Positions 19,901 to 27,490 are shown, counted from the stretch's first letter. The stretch is 64,000 nt of DNA from Paenibacillus sp. V4I3 (GCF_030817215.1 NZ_JAUSZA010000001.1:4314501-4378500), one strand, 5' to 3'. Made by a program: numbers and translations. The notes: generated by a model not told the origin, from the sequence alone.

Positions 19901-21830
19901 CCAGAGTGACGGGGGATTGCCCGAATTAAACTCGGTGCCTGCACCTCAGGATAACGATCACGACGGAATCGCGGATACTTGGGAAATGGGAAATGGCCTA
20001 AATCCGAGTGTTAGTACGGACAGTGTATTGATCGCTAGTAACGGATACACGAACTTGGAAAATTATATGAATTCTTTGGTAGTTTCGGTTTCAGATAATC
20101 CGACTATCACGACATCAAGTCCTAATCACCAAACATCGTTTCAAGTTGGAACTCCCATCACGATCACTGCTGATGCAGCGGATAATGAGGGAATTGCTAA
20201 GGTTAAGTTTTATTCCGGTGATCAAGAGCTTGGTGAGGACAATACGGCACCGTATTCCTTCACTTGGGAAAATGCGCCGGAGGGTGAGCATTATATGTAT
20301 ACAAAGGCGATAGACAATGCAGGATATATGACTTTGTCCGCCGTAAGCATTATTTATGTGAACGGGCCAAACAATACAGCCCCTATGTCCTCACAGGATA
20401 TTGGCCAAGTAGCGATTGCTGGGAGCGCTAGCTTGGAAGGAACGACATATACAGTAAAAGGATCCGGAGAGTTGAGAAGCGGCAAGGATTCATTCCACTA
20501 TGTGTACCAACCAGTTCAAGGGAACTTTGAGATGCTCGCCTATGTAAACTTCGATTCTGAGATTGATGATACGGCTAAAGCCGGATTAATGATTCGCAAC
20601 AGCCTTGCAGCCGATTCTCCCGCTTCAGCTATCGTATTAACACCGGAACCGAACGAAACCATCGATACCAGCGGAAGAAAAGCTCTCTTTATGAACCGGA
20701 GCACAGCGGGTGGAAGCTACAGCACAAATGGTGTAACATCAAGCACGCTTAAAGCGCCATTCTGGTTGAAAATTGTAAGAAATGAGAATGTTGTTTCCGG
20801 ATTTGTGTCTACGGACAAAAATAGTTGGGCACTGGTCGACTCTGCAAATGTGAATTTGCCAGACCAGGTCTATGTCGGTATGGCTGTTGATGCAGGTAAA
20901 GCGACAAGCAACTCTGATTATTTAACAGCCGCCACATTTTCTAATGTGAGTTTTAACCGATCTGCCGGATTTACCGTAAGCAATGCGGTCAGCGAAACAG
21001 TTAACATTCCTATTTACACGATTAAAGGGAATATGATCGATAGTGCTAAATTGACGGTTGCTAATAATGGAACAACTGTTGTCGACGCCGTTTATACAGA
21101 AGCTGGATCGGCATTTGTGCATCAAATTCAACTTGTTGATGGAATAAACACGATCACAGTCTCTGCGAAGAGTGATATTCTTGGCGATGTGATAAATACC
21201 AAAACAATCACGGTAACGTACAACAAATCCGCGGTTGTCATTACAAGTGAAATACCTGCGACCGTAAACGCTGCCGACTTTAACTTATTGGCTAGCGTAA
21301 GCCGAAACTCGAGTGTGACGGTTAAAATAAACGGAAATACGGTGCTGGATAAAGCTAACAAGTTGGCAAACGAACCGTTTAACGTTCCGTTAAACTTGCA
21401 GGAAGGTCCAAACGAAATCGTCATTTATGCTGTTGATGAGTACGGTATTGATTCAACAAATACGTATTCAATAACCCATGTTCAAGATTGGGGCAGCGGA
21501 CTGTTTGCTTTTTCGGGGTTGTCCTTAAGCGATTTGAGTGGAACCGAACTTTCAGGCTTAAGCGGCTCACAGGATACAATGGTGACTGTGACTGTTCATA
21601 ACAATTCCGAAGTCGCTCAAAGCGGTGTATTTGTAATCGCCCTTTATAACCAACAAGACCGGAAGGTAAAATATTCCTTCATCACTCAAACGATTTCTGG
21701 ACACGGGGATAAACAAATCAAGGCGGTTGTGAATGTGCCGAAGGATATCGCCGGATACAAAGTGAAGGCATTTGCACTTAAAAAAATGTCTGATAACACG
21801 CCAATTTCCAACACCATCATTAGTCCTTAA
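16935..21830 (+). CDS. Secreted bifunctional pectin methylesterase - pectate lyase with FN3 and Ig-like modules
   Basis: A 1,631-residue exported enzyme. After the signal peptide come two FN3 domains (about 41-125 and 132-218). A CE8 pectinesterase follows (about 222-515) with the family motifs GTYRE, QALAL, QDTLY, DFIYG and LGRPW. After an Ig-like linker (about 525-612), residues 616-980 form a right-handed beta-helix pectate lyase of PL1 type, with IIRYIRFRNG, DHCSFSWSTDETF and NHNSRNPRFDR. A short calcium-loop-like stretch (DNDHDGIADTWEMGNGLNP, about 1007-1025) leads to an Ig-like domain, a DUF1349-like lectin fold (about 1150-1340), further Ig-like domains and a C-terminal module shared with the upstream protein. 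The ATG follows GGGAGG by seven bases. Demethylation followed by beta-elimination of polygalacturonate in one chain is well supported by the motifs; activities are untested. Confidence 0.88.
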   Translation: MKKALSIGMCLLLGLNIFPLIIHADASTATPSAQSTSVLTNPTGLTAVSSDNLVALAWNSVSGAVIYKVKRSTINGGPYDTIASNISTISYTDTSALNGTVYYYVVTAVGSTMESMISNQAKAAPYTPISGVPAVPVDFSASANDGSVELSWTAVPGAASYSLKRGDTSGGPYTAVGSGLTSTTYKDTTVTNGKQYYYVVSAVNSSGESQHTDELIVSPARVVTVAQDGSGDFTNVTNALATIPANNNVRTVIYIKKGTYRERSIVTAPYVSLVGAGRDDTKIVYDLSNADMPNQAVNGATVAVSGDYFTAANLTIENDSKPSDGQALALSVNADQAVFENVKLVGYQDTLYAGIRAASPRLGRQYYRNSVIMGRTDFIYGPASAAVFDHVDAVSINVSDSGGYVTAAATKNETDPGLVFINSRLLKDNSTNGLHYLGRPWQDKPSTRYINTWMDSHIHPEGWTTMQVPSFFYGEYNSTGPGANPDKRVMGTQMTADEASALTIPRMFDGWDPSKSVIIPMIFPKLTPAVSPALPDGQNGAYTKPVMVYMEVDGALPEDNRVQYRINGGNWAAYTAEFEVGQTGTNMIEYRFVDKAGNASVVKPLTIKIDPAASTRVPAFPGAEGAAMYAKGGRGGQVYEVTTLQDYDPSKGEAAIPGSLRDAVSIGNRTVVFRVSGTINLKRGLDITSGNLTIAGQTAPGDGIAVSGYMVKFGNNDVGTDLIIRYIRFRNGINVLSDTADISGNNIIVDHCSFSWSTDETFTVKNRKNFTVQWSIISDSLNQSIHGKGAHGYGGIWGGTNATYHHNLIANHNSRNPRFDRQTDPDNYPTKIDYRNNVVYNWGANSAYGGEQATGINMINNYYKPGPSTFDNVKSRIVAPSSAIFSGTWYIDGNYMEGSPDVSANNWVTNSNGSWKAISPEGPLVRKYEPMVIPDASDPIGGSVTTDTAQVAYEKVLQSAGASLPKRDSLDARIMNDVRNGSGRITNSIQSDGGLPELNSVPAPQDNDHDGIADTWEMGNGLNPSVSTDSVLIASNGYTNLENYMNSLVVSVSDNPTITTSSPNHQTSFQVGTPITITADAADNEGIAKVKFYSGDQELGEDNTAPYSFTWENAPEGEHYMYTKAIDNAGYMTLSAVSIIYVNGPNNTAPMSSQDIGQVAIAGSASLEGTTYTVKGSGELRSGKDSFHYVYQPVQGNFEMLAYVNFDSEIDDTAKAGLMIRNSLAADSPASAIVLTPEPNETIDTSGRKALFMNRSTAGGSYSTNGVTSSTLKAPFWLKIVRNENVVSGFVSTDKNSWALVDSANVNLPDQVYVGMAVDAGKATSNSDYLTAATFSNVSFNRSAGFTVSNAVSETVNIPIYTIKGNMIDSAKLTVANNGTTVVDAVYTEAGSAFVHQIQLVDGINTITVSAKSDILGDVINTKTITVTYNKSAVVITSEIPATVNAADFNLLASVSRNSSVTVKINGNTVLDKANKLANEPFNVPLNLQEGPNEIVIYAVDEYGIDSTNTYSITHVQDWGSGLFAFSGLSLSDLSGTELSGLSGSQDTMVTVTVHNNSEVAQSGVFVIALYNQQDRKVKYSFITQTISGHGDKQIKAVVNVPKDIAGYKVKAFALKKMSDNTPISNTIISP

Positions 21831-21849
21831 AAGATGAGGAGGAATACGA

Positions 21850-23094
21850 TTGAAAAGATGGTCAATTATCATACTATCACTCCTATTATGCTTAGGTATG
21901 ATGGCTCCGTTCGCGATAGCTGCATCGTTGACGGTAAGCGCATCGTTTGATAACGTTACCCGAATCGTAACGATTTCAGGCCATTTAGGTTCAGAGGAAG
22001 GGCAGATCGTTAGCGTTCAAGTCAGAAGCCCTTTGAATCAATTGGATTATTTGAACCAAAGTAGGAGTGGTCCAGGTGGAGCTTTCCAGTTTACTTATAA
22101 GACCAGCCAAGAAGTTCCTGGAACGTATCACGTAACCGTCGGTGGACAAAATGCCGACACAATTGCCACTGCTACATTTCATATTGAACCCATTATTGTG
22201 GAACTTGAGGCAAAAGTGTCACCTGAGCAACCTGACGGACAAAATGGGTGGTATATGCATCCGGTTAACGTTACCATCGAAGCTGTGAACGGAATACCCG
22301 AAGACAACAAGATCGAATACCGTATTAATCAAGGGGCTTTGACAACATACAATTCAGTGATTAATGTTAATACGGATGGTACATATGCTGTTGAATACCG
22401 CAGTGTTGATGAGGAAGGAATTCCTGGTAAAGTAAAGTCAACGACCATTAAATTAGACACACAGGCACCGGTTACCACCGCTTCAACAAGTCCAATTGAC
22501 GGAAAGAACGACTGGTATATCTCGAATCCGACGGTGACGCTCGCGGCAACTGATAACATCTCGGTCACTCAAACGGTATATCGTATCGACGGATCTGGTT
22601 GGTCTACCTATTCTCAGCCCGTTACTTGGTCTGTTTACGGCGTCCATTCGCTTGAATACAAGAGTATCGATCAAGCTGGAAATGAAGAAGCTGTAAAATC
22701 GATATCACTGAAAGTTGATAAGGCAACCCCAACGCTAAGTATCGCATTGGATAAGACCACTTTGTGGCCTGCGAATAAAAAGCTGGTTACAGTTACCGCC
22801 AGTGTTTATGCATTGGATGATATGTCCCAAATCGACTCCATCGTGCTGACTTCTATTACAAGCAACGAGAAGGTAGAACTGGATGATATTCAAGATGCAA
22901 ATTATGGCACTTTTGACACGTCCTTTAGACTTCGCGCTGAAAGAACAGGTAAAAGTTCGGGACGGGTTTATACCATAACGTATATGGCTACAGACAAAGC
23001 GGGGAATAAAGCTATTGCAACAGCGACGGTCAAGGTACCTCACGACCAAGGCATTAACAATTACGAAGAGTATGAAGATGAAAATGTGAAATAA
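21850..23094 (+). CDS. Secreted Ig-like / OmpL47-type repeat protein
   Basis: A 414-residue exported protein with signal peptide (WSIIILSLLLCLGMMAPFAI). It holds about four beta-sandwich modules. Two carry the OmpL47-type pattern (IEYRINQGALTTY...YAVEYRSVDEEG and VYRIDGSGWSTYSQP...HSLEYKSIDQAGN), close to the linker between the esterase and lyase domains of the upstream enzyme. The last module begins LWPANKKLVTV. No catalytic residues are recognised. The start is TTG at 21850, seven bases after AGGAGG and 19 bases after the previous stop, so it is the third gene of the secreted-protein operon. It is probably a binding or cell-wall accessory protein for the pectinase. A terminator follows. Confidence 0.75.
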   Translation: MKRWSIIILSLLLCLGMMAPFAIAASLTVSASFDNVTRIVTISGHLGSEEGQIVSVQVRSPLNQLDYLNQSRSGPGGAFQFTYKTSQEVPGTYHVTVGGQNADTIATATFHIEPIIVELEAKVSPEQPDGQNGWYMHPVNVTIEAVNGIPEDNKIEYRINQGALTTYNSVINVNTDGTYAVEYRSVDEEGIPGKVKSTTIKLDTQAPVTTASTSPIDGKNDWYISNPTVTLAATDNISVTQTVYRIDGSGWSTYSQPVTWSVYGVHSLEYKSIDQAGNEEAVKSISLKVDKATPTLSIALDKTTLWPANKKLVTVTASVYALDDMSQIDSIVLTSITSNEKVELDDIQDANYGTFDTSFRLRAERTGKSSGRVYTITYMATDKAGNKAIATATVKVPHDQGINNYEEYEDENVK

Positions 23095-23136
23095 CCTCAG
23101 GGACATATGTATAGGAGGTTAAGAACATATATCTAG

Positions 23137-23163
23137 ATCCGCGCCCAGCGCGGATTTTTTTTT
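23137..23163 (+). terminator. Rho-independent terminator of the secreted-protein operon
   Basis: An 8-bp GC-rich stem (ATCCGCGC with GCGCGGAT), 3-base loop and a run of at least eight T. Confidence 0.9.
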
Positions 23164-23261
23164 GGTTATAGTGGTTTTCATCGACAGAGTTGCCTGCAAA
23201 GTTGGTTCGGATTATCGCTCGGTATTTGTGATGAAGGTAAATTGATTAATCGAATCCTGGT

Positions 23262-23290
23262 TTGACATAAAGGAAAATTATAGATATATT
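23262..23290 (+). promoter_or_regulatory. Sigma-A promoter of the TetR-family gene
   Basis: TTGACA at 23262-23267 and TATATT at 23285-23290 are separated by exactly 17 bases. They lie about 55 bases upstream of the regulator start codon. Confidence 0.75.
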
Positions 23291-23302
23291 TTATTTATTC
23301 CG

Positions 23303-23312
23303 ACTGTACGGT
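23303..23312. promoter_or_regulatory. Candidate TetR-type operator
   Basis: ACTGTACGGT is an imperfect palindrome (8 of 10 positions) centred on GTAC, placed just downstream of the -10 element. That is the expected position for autorepression by the TetR-family protein encoded next. Confidence 0.35.
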
Positions 23313-23345
23313 ATAAAAAAACTTAGATAAACGAGGAGGAGAAAA

Positions 23346-23999
23346 ATGCCTAAAGTAGGAATGGAGCCAAAGCGTCGAGCTGACGTCATTAACGCCACAC
23401 TAATTTGTATCAGCAGACACGGGATTGATGGTATGACTCTGGATAAGGTCGCTGAGTATGCGGACTGCTCAAAGGGTGTTGTTACTTATTATTTTAAGAA
23501 TAAAGATAACTTGATCATTGAAGCATTCAAGTCGTTCTTAGCCTATTATGGTGTAAAGATCCAATCAGAAATCCAGAAAACGATGACAGCTGAGGAAATG
23601 ATCGATGTCACGCTGAAGCACATCCTCCCGCCATATAGCGATGATATACAAAAGACGGTCAATGTTTCGGAACTTGATGGGATTGAGAGGATGTTTATCC
23701 CGCATGAAGATCAAGCCAAGCTTTTTCTTCAGTTCTTTTCCAAAGCTGTATTGGATCGCAATTTACAAGAGGTAGTATCCAAGAGCTATATGGAAGATCT
23801 TCACGGCATTGCAAGGATCTTTGATTACGGTAACATGTCGGGGCAAATGAGGGTGGACGACTCCAAAAGCGCCGCTTACGGCCTTCTGGCGATGGTGGTT
23901 GGATTAAGCTTCTTTAGAGTAGCGAATATCCCTCCATTGAATAATGAGGATAATCGATTTATCTGTGAGGATTATGTCAGAAAATTAATTAAAGGTTGA
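23346..23999 (+). CDS. TetR family transcriptional regulator, BetI-like
   Basis: A 217-residue DNA-binding protein. The N-terminal helix-turn-helix covers about residues 10-55 (TLDKVAEYADCSKGVVTYYFKNKDNL), and the opening MPKVGMEPKRRADVI resembles BetI-type repressors. The C-terminal ligand domain is less conserved. The ATG follows GAGGAGG by 6 bases and is served by a good sigma-A promoter and a candidate operator. The FGE-like gene starts 20 bases downstream and is probably co-transcribed. No betaine or choline genes are nearby, so the BetI resemblance should not be read as a ligand assignment. Confidence 0.88.
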   Translation: MPKVGMEPKRRADVINATLICISRHGIDGMTLDKVAEYADCSKGVVTYYFKNKDNLIIEAFKSFLAYYGVKIQSEIQKTMTAEEMIDVTLKHILPPYSDDIQKTVNVSELDGIERMFIPHEDQAKLFLQFFSKAVLDRNLQEVVSKSYMEDLHGIARIFDYGNMSGQMRVDDSKSAAYGLLAMVVGLSFFRVANIPPLNNEDNRFICEDYVRKLIKG

Positions 24000-24055
24000 A
24001 CGCGGATGGAGGACGAATATGAAAATAATTACAATCAAAAAGAACGATGTAGAAA

Positions 24056-24718
24056 TTGCCGTCGTTGAAAGCAACGAAATATGTTCCTGGTGGAGAAATA
24101 GACTTAAGGGACGATCGAACAAGATCTAAATGGAAGGTTAACATACAACCGTTTCTACTTGCCAAGTATCCTGTCACGAAGGAACTTTATTTTGCCATTT
24201 CACAAAAATCATCTATTTCTTATGTCGCAGATCAAAATCCGGTTGTGAATATATCATGGAATGATGCGATTTCCTTTTGTAATCTACTTTCTCAGAAAGC
24301 TGGTTTGAAGGAGTGTTATTCGATAAGTAATGATGGTGAAAATATCATCTGTGATTGGGAATCAGATGGCTATCGCCTCCCTTCCGAAGCGGAATGGCAG
24401 TACGCGTGTAAAGCAGGAACTACAGGATATAGATACGGAGAACTTGAAAAAATTGCTTGGTATAATGAAAATTCAGCTGGCACGACCCATGAAGTAGGAA
24501 GAAAGAAACCGAATGCATGGGGGCTGTATGATATGTTAGGGAATGTTTGGGAGTGGTGTTGGGATTTATACGATGAGAACGTATACGGCTCTTACCGAAT
24601 TTTTCGCGGTGGCAGCTGGGCTGAAGAGGCCAGAGGTTGTGGGGCTTCTTGTCGTCGTCGCAGTCACCCGACATTTACTATCGATGACCTTGGATTCCGC
24701 CTTGCCAAGTCTATATAA
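24056..24718 (+). CDS. Formylglycine-generating-enzyme (SUMF1)-like protein, 5' end probably frameshifted
   Basis: The 220-residue frame has the FGE-sulfatase fold pattern: YVPGGEIDLRDD, PVVNISWNDAISFCNLLS, YRLPSEAEWQYACKAGTTG, WGLYDMLGNVWEWCWD, RIFRGGSWAEEARGCGASCR and a final LGFRLAKS. The only start in this frame is TTG 24056, with no ribosome site. An ATG at 24019 in the +1 frame has a good GGAGG and reads MKIITIKKNDVEIAVVESNE, which looks like the natural N-terminus, before leaving frame at about 24079-24083, exactly where VPGGE begins. The gene is therefore probably 24019-24718 with a one-base shift. Such stand-alone SUMF1 proteins may hydroxylate or oxidise other targets; no sulfatase is encoded nearby. 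The function is open. Confidence 0.75.
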   Translation: MPSLKATKYVPGGEIDLRDDRTRSKWKVNIQPFLLAKYPVTKELYFAISQKSSISYVADQNPVVNISWNDAISFCNLLSQKAGLKECYSISNDGENIICDWESDGYRLPSEAEWQYACKAGTTGYRYGELEKIAWYNENSAGTTHEVGRKKPNAWGLYDMLGNVWEWCWDLYDENVYGSYRIFRGGSWAEEARGCGASCRRRSHPTFTIDDLGFRLAKSI

Positions 24719-24737
24719 GTGGTGTTGTCAAGCTCAT

Positions 24738-24774
24738 AAAAACTTATGTCAACAGACATGGGTTTTTCTTTTTG
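24738..24774 (+). terminator. Rho-independent terminator, copy A of a repeated element
   Basis: A stem of AAACTTATGTC with GACATGGGTTT, loop AACA, and a T-rich tail. A nearly identical element lies at 27524-27560. Confidence 0.8.
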
Positions 24775-24825
24775 TTGTAAGGCATGCTAATCGCTGAGAA
24801 ATCAACATATTTTGAATTTTCTGTT

Positions 24826-25371
24826 TTAGGATTCTGGAATAATGGTAAAGGCAATAGTTCGAATTGGTGCATCCAGGTCATTACTTTCGTTAGCAGTGTT
24901 GTAGTATTTTATCACTAGGTCGTTTAATTCATTTTGAAACTTTTTGAAATTTTCATCATCAAGCTTTAATTCTACAAGTGAAAAAGTAGAACGATCATAT
25001 GAGCAATCTTGTTCTTCTAATTTGGTAAGATAGTTTTGATATTGAGTCATAAGCGATAATTGGTAATGCGAAATATAATTCAGCTTTTCCTTATTAGAAG
25101 ACTTTTTCCAATCATCTGCACTAAGTCGGGCTTCTTCTTCATTTAATGTGTAGTATTTTTCGGAAATGGATCTCACTTTTTTTTCTTTTATAATGCGGAT
25201 AACTCCAGCATCTAACAAAACTTGTATATGTCTATATAGCGTTGCCTGAGGCACATCTTTAATGATTTTTACCATTTCAAGTGAAGTCAGTCCATTTTCT
25301 TTGTTTCTCATTAAAGCTTGAGAAATCTTCATCCTTACTGGGTGTAGGATAATTTCAGCTTTATTAACCAT
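24826..25371 (-). CDS. Winged-helix transcriptional regulator, ArsR-like
   Basis: A 181-residue protein with an N-terminal winged helix (ILHPVRMKISQALMR, then TSLEMVKIIKDVPQATLYRH with recognition helix, then a wing ending GVIRIIKEKKVRSI). The C-terminal half is helical and charged, and may sense a ligand or dimerise. The start at 25371 is preferred over an in-frame ATG at 25389 because a GGGGAG ribosome site lies eight bases before it. It is divergent from a YxlEFG-like ABC operon. The shared intergenic region carries a 26-bp perfect palindrome and a related half-copy near its own start, so it probably controls both itself and the transporter. Confidence 0.85.
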   Translation of the reverse strand: MVNKAEIILHPVRMKISQALMRNKENGLTSLEMVKIIKDVPQATLYRHIQVLLDAGVIRIIKEKKVRSISEKYYTLNEEEARLSADDWKKSSNKEKLNYISHYQLSLMTQYQNYLTKLEEQDCSYDRSTFSLVELKLDDENFKKFQNELNDLVIKYYNTANESNDLDAPIRTIAFTIIPES

Positions 25372-25400
25372 TTTGTTCTCCCCAATCATAAAAAGATCTC

Positions 25401-25421
25401 GTTATTATCTATAATGATAAT
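25401..25421. promoter_or_regulatory. Imperfect copy of the 26-bp operator, near the regulator start
   Basis: GTTATTATC then TATAATGATAAT resembles the palindrome at 25501-25526 with two bases missing in the left arm. It lies 30 bases upstream of the regulator start and suits autoregulation. Confidence 0.45.
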
Positions 25422-25448
25422 ATTCTCATTGTAAATAACAATGAGAAT
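25422..25448. repeat. Perfect 11-bp inverted repeat in the divergent intergenic region
   Basis: ATTCTCATTGT and ACAATGAGAAT are separated by AAATA. It could be another operator or a short transcript hairpin. The arm ACAATGAGAAT recurs at 32183-32193 beside the Fur-box-like site. Confidence 0.6.
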
Positions 25449-25500
25449 TTAAACAACATTCTTTAAAGAAAAAAAATAAGTGTAACATTTTACCTTCTTA

Positions 25501-25526
25501 TGTTATCATTATCGATAATGATAACA
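25501..25526. promoter_or_regulatory. 26-bp perfect palindrome, probable operator
   Basis: Both arms read TGTTATCATTATC toward the centre with no mismatch. It lies 38 bases before the YxlE-like start, where a repressor would block transcription of the ABC operon. The AT-rich GATAATGATAA core also resembles Fur/PerR-type sites, so a Fur-family protein is an alternative to the adjacent winged-helix regulator. Confidence 0.7.
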
Positions 25527-25563
25527 AAAGTTGTTGATAATGACTTTAGGGGAGATGGTTAAT

Positions 25564-25803
25564 TTGCAAATGCATTATGGGTGGAACGAATTAAAAGAAT
25601 TTGATTTCATGTCTGTGTTGCCGGTTATTTTACCGGTCTTAGCTGTAGGAATGGTTTTGATCCTAATAGCATTAATGGATTTATACAAGCACAGAAAAAC
25701 GAGGAAAAATGTTTTGCTGTGGACTCTCATTATTATTTTTCTAAACATGTTTGGTCCGATTCTGTACTTTGTTATTGGCAGGAAGGAACGTGAAAGTGTA
25801 TGA
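25564..25803 (+). CDS. PLDc_N-type small membrane protein, YxlE-like
   Basis: A 79-residue protein with two transmembrane helices (VLPVILPVLAVGMVLILIAL and VLLWTLIIIFLNMFGPILYFVIG) joined by a basic loop (YKHRKTRKN). The FGPILYFVIGR ending is typical of the phospholipase-D N-terminal-like family, which includes YxlE of Bacillus subtilis. The start is uncertain: TTG 25564 lies nine bases after AGGGGAG and is preferred; in-frame ATGs occur at 25555 and 25570. The stop overlaps the next start (ATGA), so it is coupled to the ATPase gene. The gene order matches yxlE-yxlF-yxlG, but without the sigY and anti-sigma genes seen in B. subtilis. Confidence 0.8.
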   Translation: MQMHYGWNELKEFDFMSVLPVILPVLAVGMVLILIALMDLYKHRKTRKNVLLWTLIIIFLNMFGPILYFVIGRKERESV

Positions 25804-26705
25804 AATTAGAAGTCAAAAATGTTACTAAAACATATAAAACAAAAACGGCTGTAAATAACTTTTCAATGGTTCTGCAATCTGGAGAATGTGTGGGATTGAT
25901 AGGCCCGAATGGGGCTGGTAAATCGACACTCATCAAAGTTATTTCAGATATTATTAATCCTACAACGGGAGAAGTATTGCTTAACGGAAAGAAAATTTCG
26001 CAATTGAAAAAGGAAATTGGCTACTTACCACAGTACCCTAACTTTTATCACTGGATGACTGCACAAGAAACTCTTGCTTTCATGGGAGAACTATCAGGAT
26101 TAAGTAAAGAAGAATTATCAAAAGCTATCCCAGAAATATTATCGAAAGTAGGGTTAAGTGGAGAAGAGAATTCAAAAGTTGGAACATTTTCAGGTGGAAT
26201 GAAACAGAGACTTGGCATTGCACAGGCGTTGTTACACAAACCATCATTGATTGTAATGGATGAGCCGGTATCGGCATTAGACCCAATTGGTCGAAGAGAA
26301 GTACTGAATCTAATACAAGAAATCAAGAGAGAGACGACGATTTTATTGTCGACGCATATATTAAGTGATGCTGAAGAAATTTGTGAAAGATTTATTATCA
26401 TCAAAAATGGGCAAAAAATTGAAGATACAACCATCTCCGACTTGTTAAACAGCAATAGCCAAAATAAAATGATTTTTGAAGTTACGTCTATCGATCAAGA
26501 ATGGATGAAAGTTTTGAAAAATTTGAACTATGTAAAAAATGTAGAGGCAGTAGGAAATAAAATAAAAATACAAGTTGAAAATATAGGCTTGAATAAGAAT
26601 AAGTTACTAAGAAGTGCTCTGGAACATCAGGTTGACCTCGTAAAGTTTGAAATCAATAACGATACATTAGAAGAGATATTCATGAAGTTGGTGGTGGAAA
26701 AATGA
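25800..26705 (+). CDS. ABC transporter ATP-binding protein, YxlF-like
   Basis: A 301-residue ATPase of the ABC-2 export type. Walker A is GPNGAGKST (about 36-44), the signature FSGGMKQRLGIA (about 131), Walker B LIVMDEPVSALD and the switch LLSTHI. The C-terminal ~80 residues form the usual extension of bacitracin / antibiotic-resistance-type ATPases. It overlaps the YxlE-like gene by four bases and the permease gene by four bases, so all three are translationally coupled. It probably drives export or immunity against a peptide or small toxic molecule. The substrate is not known. Confidence 0.92.
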   Translation: MKLEVKNVTKTYKTKTAVNNFSMVLQSGECVGLIGPNGAGKSTLIKVISDIINPTTGEVLLNGKKISQLKKEIGYLPQYPNFYHWMTAQETLAFMGELSGLSKEELSKAIPEILSKVGLSGEENSKVGTFSGGMKQRLGIAQALLHKPSLIVMDEPVSALDPIGRREVLNLIQEIKRETTILLSTHILSDAEEICERFIIIKNGQKIEDTTISDLLNSNSQNKMIFEVTSIDQEWMKVLKNLNYVKNVEAVGNKIKIQVENIGLNKNKLLRSALEHQVDLVKFEINNDTLEEIFMKLVVEK

Positions 26706-27490
26706 ATCATTTTAATGTGCTAATGAAAAAAGAATTTGTTCAAATGGTTCGTGAATTTAAAGTTATTTGGCTGCCTCTAGTATTTATATTTTTAGGAATA
26801 ACTCAGCCAGTTGTTAGTCATTATTTACCCTCTATATTAAAATCACTCGGTGGAGCACAAGGTATCACAATTGATCCTAGCATGGCTGCTCAACAAGGTG
26901 GTGAAGTACTCGCAAGTACTTTAGCTGCTCAATTTGATCAGTTAGGAGTTATCATTATTGCAATTTCGATGATGGGAATCTTACAGATAGATAAAGTCAA
27001 CGGTATGCTAGCTTTTATTCTTACAAGACCGGTCACTGTAGTATCGTACATAGGTGGGAAAATAATTGCTAATTACATATTTGTTGCTTGTTCTGTAGTG
27101 ATAGGTTACTTGATTTCGTATGTGTATGTTAATTTGTTGTTTACAAATGTTAACTTTGTGGACGCGATAATAGCTTCGTTGTTTTATTTGTTATGGGTTC
27201 TGTTTATGGTATCCTTCATTACGATGGTAAGTACTATTTTTAATAGCCAAGGCATTATTGCATTAATTTCAATTGTAATTCTACTAGGCTGTAGAATTGT
27301 ACTAGGTTTGAGTTCTGTTACAGATTTTATGAATCCAGCAAGTATGAGTAAACATGCCATGGAAGTATTAATTACAGGAGCAGTGAATCCCAGTGTAATA
27401 TGGAATGTTTTAGTGGTACTTATATGGATTGTACTAACAATCATTGTAACGATCTTTTGGATTTCTGGTAAAAGATTTAATAATGAATAA
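26702..27490 (+). CDS. ABC-2 type transporter permease, YxlG-like
   Basis: A 262-residue membrane protein with about six hydrophobic segments, beginning KKEFVQMVREFKVIWLPLVFIFLGI. It has a long extracellular loop after the first helix, as in ABC-2 permeases of the NatB/YxlG type. The start ATG overlaps the ATPase stop. It completes the YxlEFG-like system. A strong terminator follows, so the operon ends here. Confidence 0.9.
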   Translation: MNHFNVLMKKEFVQMVREFKVIWLPLVFIFLGITQPVVSHYLPSILKSLGGAQGITIDPSMAAQQGGEVLASTLAAQFDQLGVIIIAISMMGILQIDKVNGMLAFILTRPVTVVSYIGGKIIANYIFVACSVVIGYLISYVYVNLLFTNVNFVDAIIASLFYLLWVLFMVSFITMVSTIFNSQGIIALISIVILLGCRIVLGLSSVTDFMNPASMSKHAMEVLITGAVNPSVIWNVLVVLIWIVLTIIVTIFWISGKRFNNE

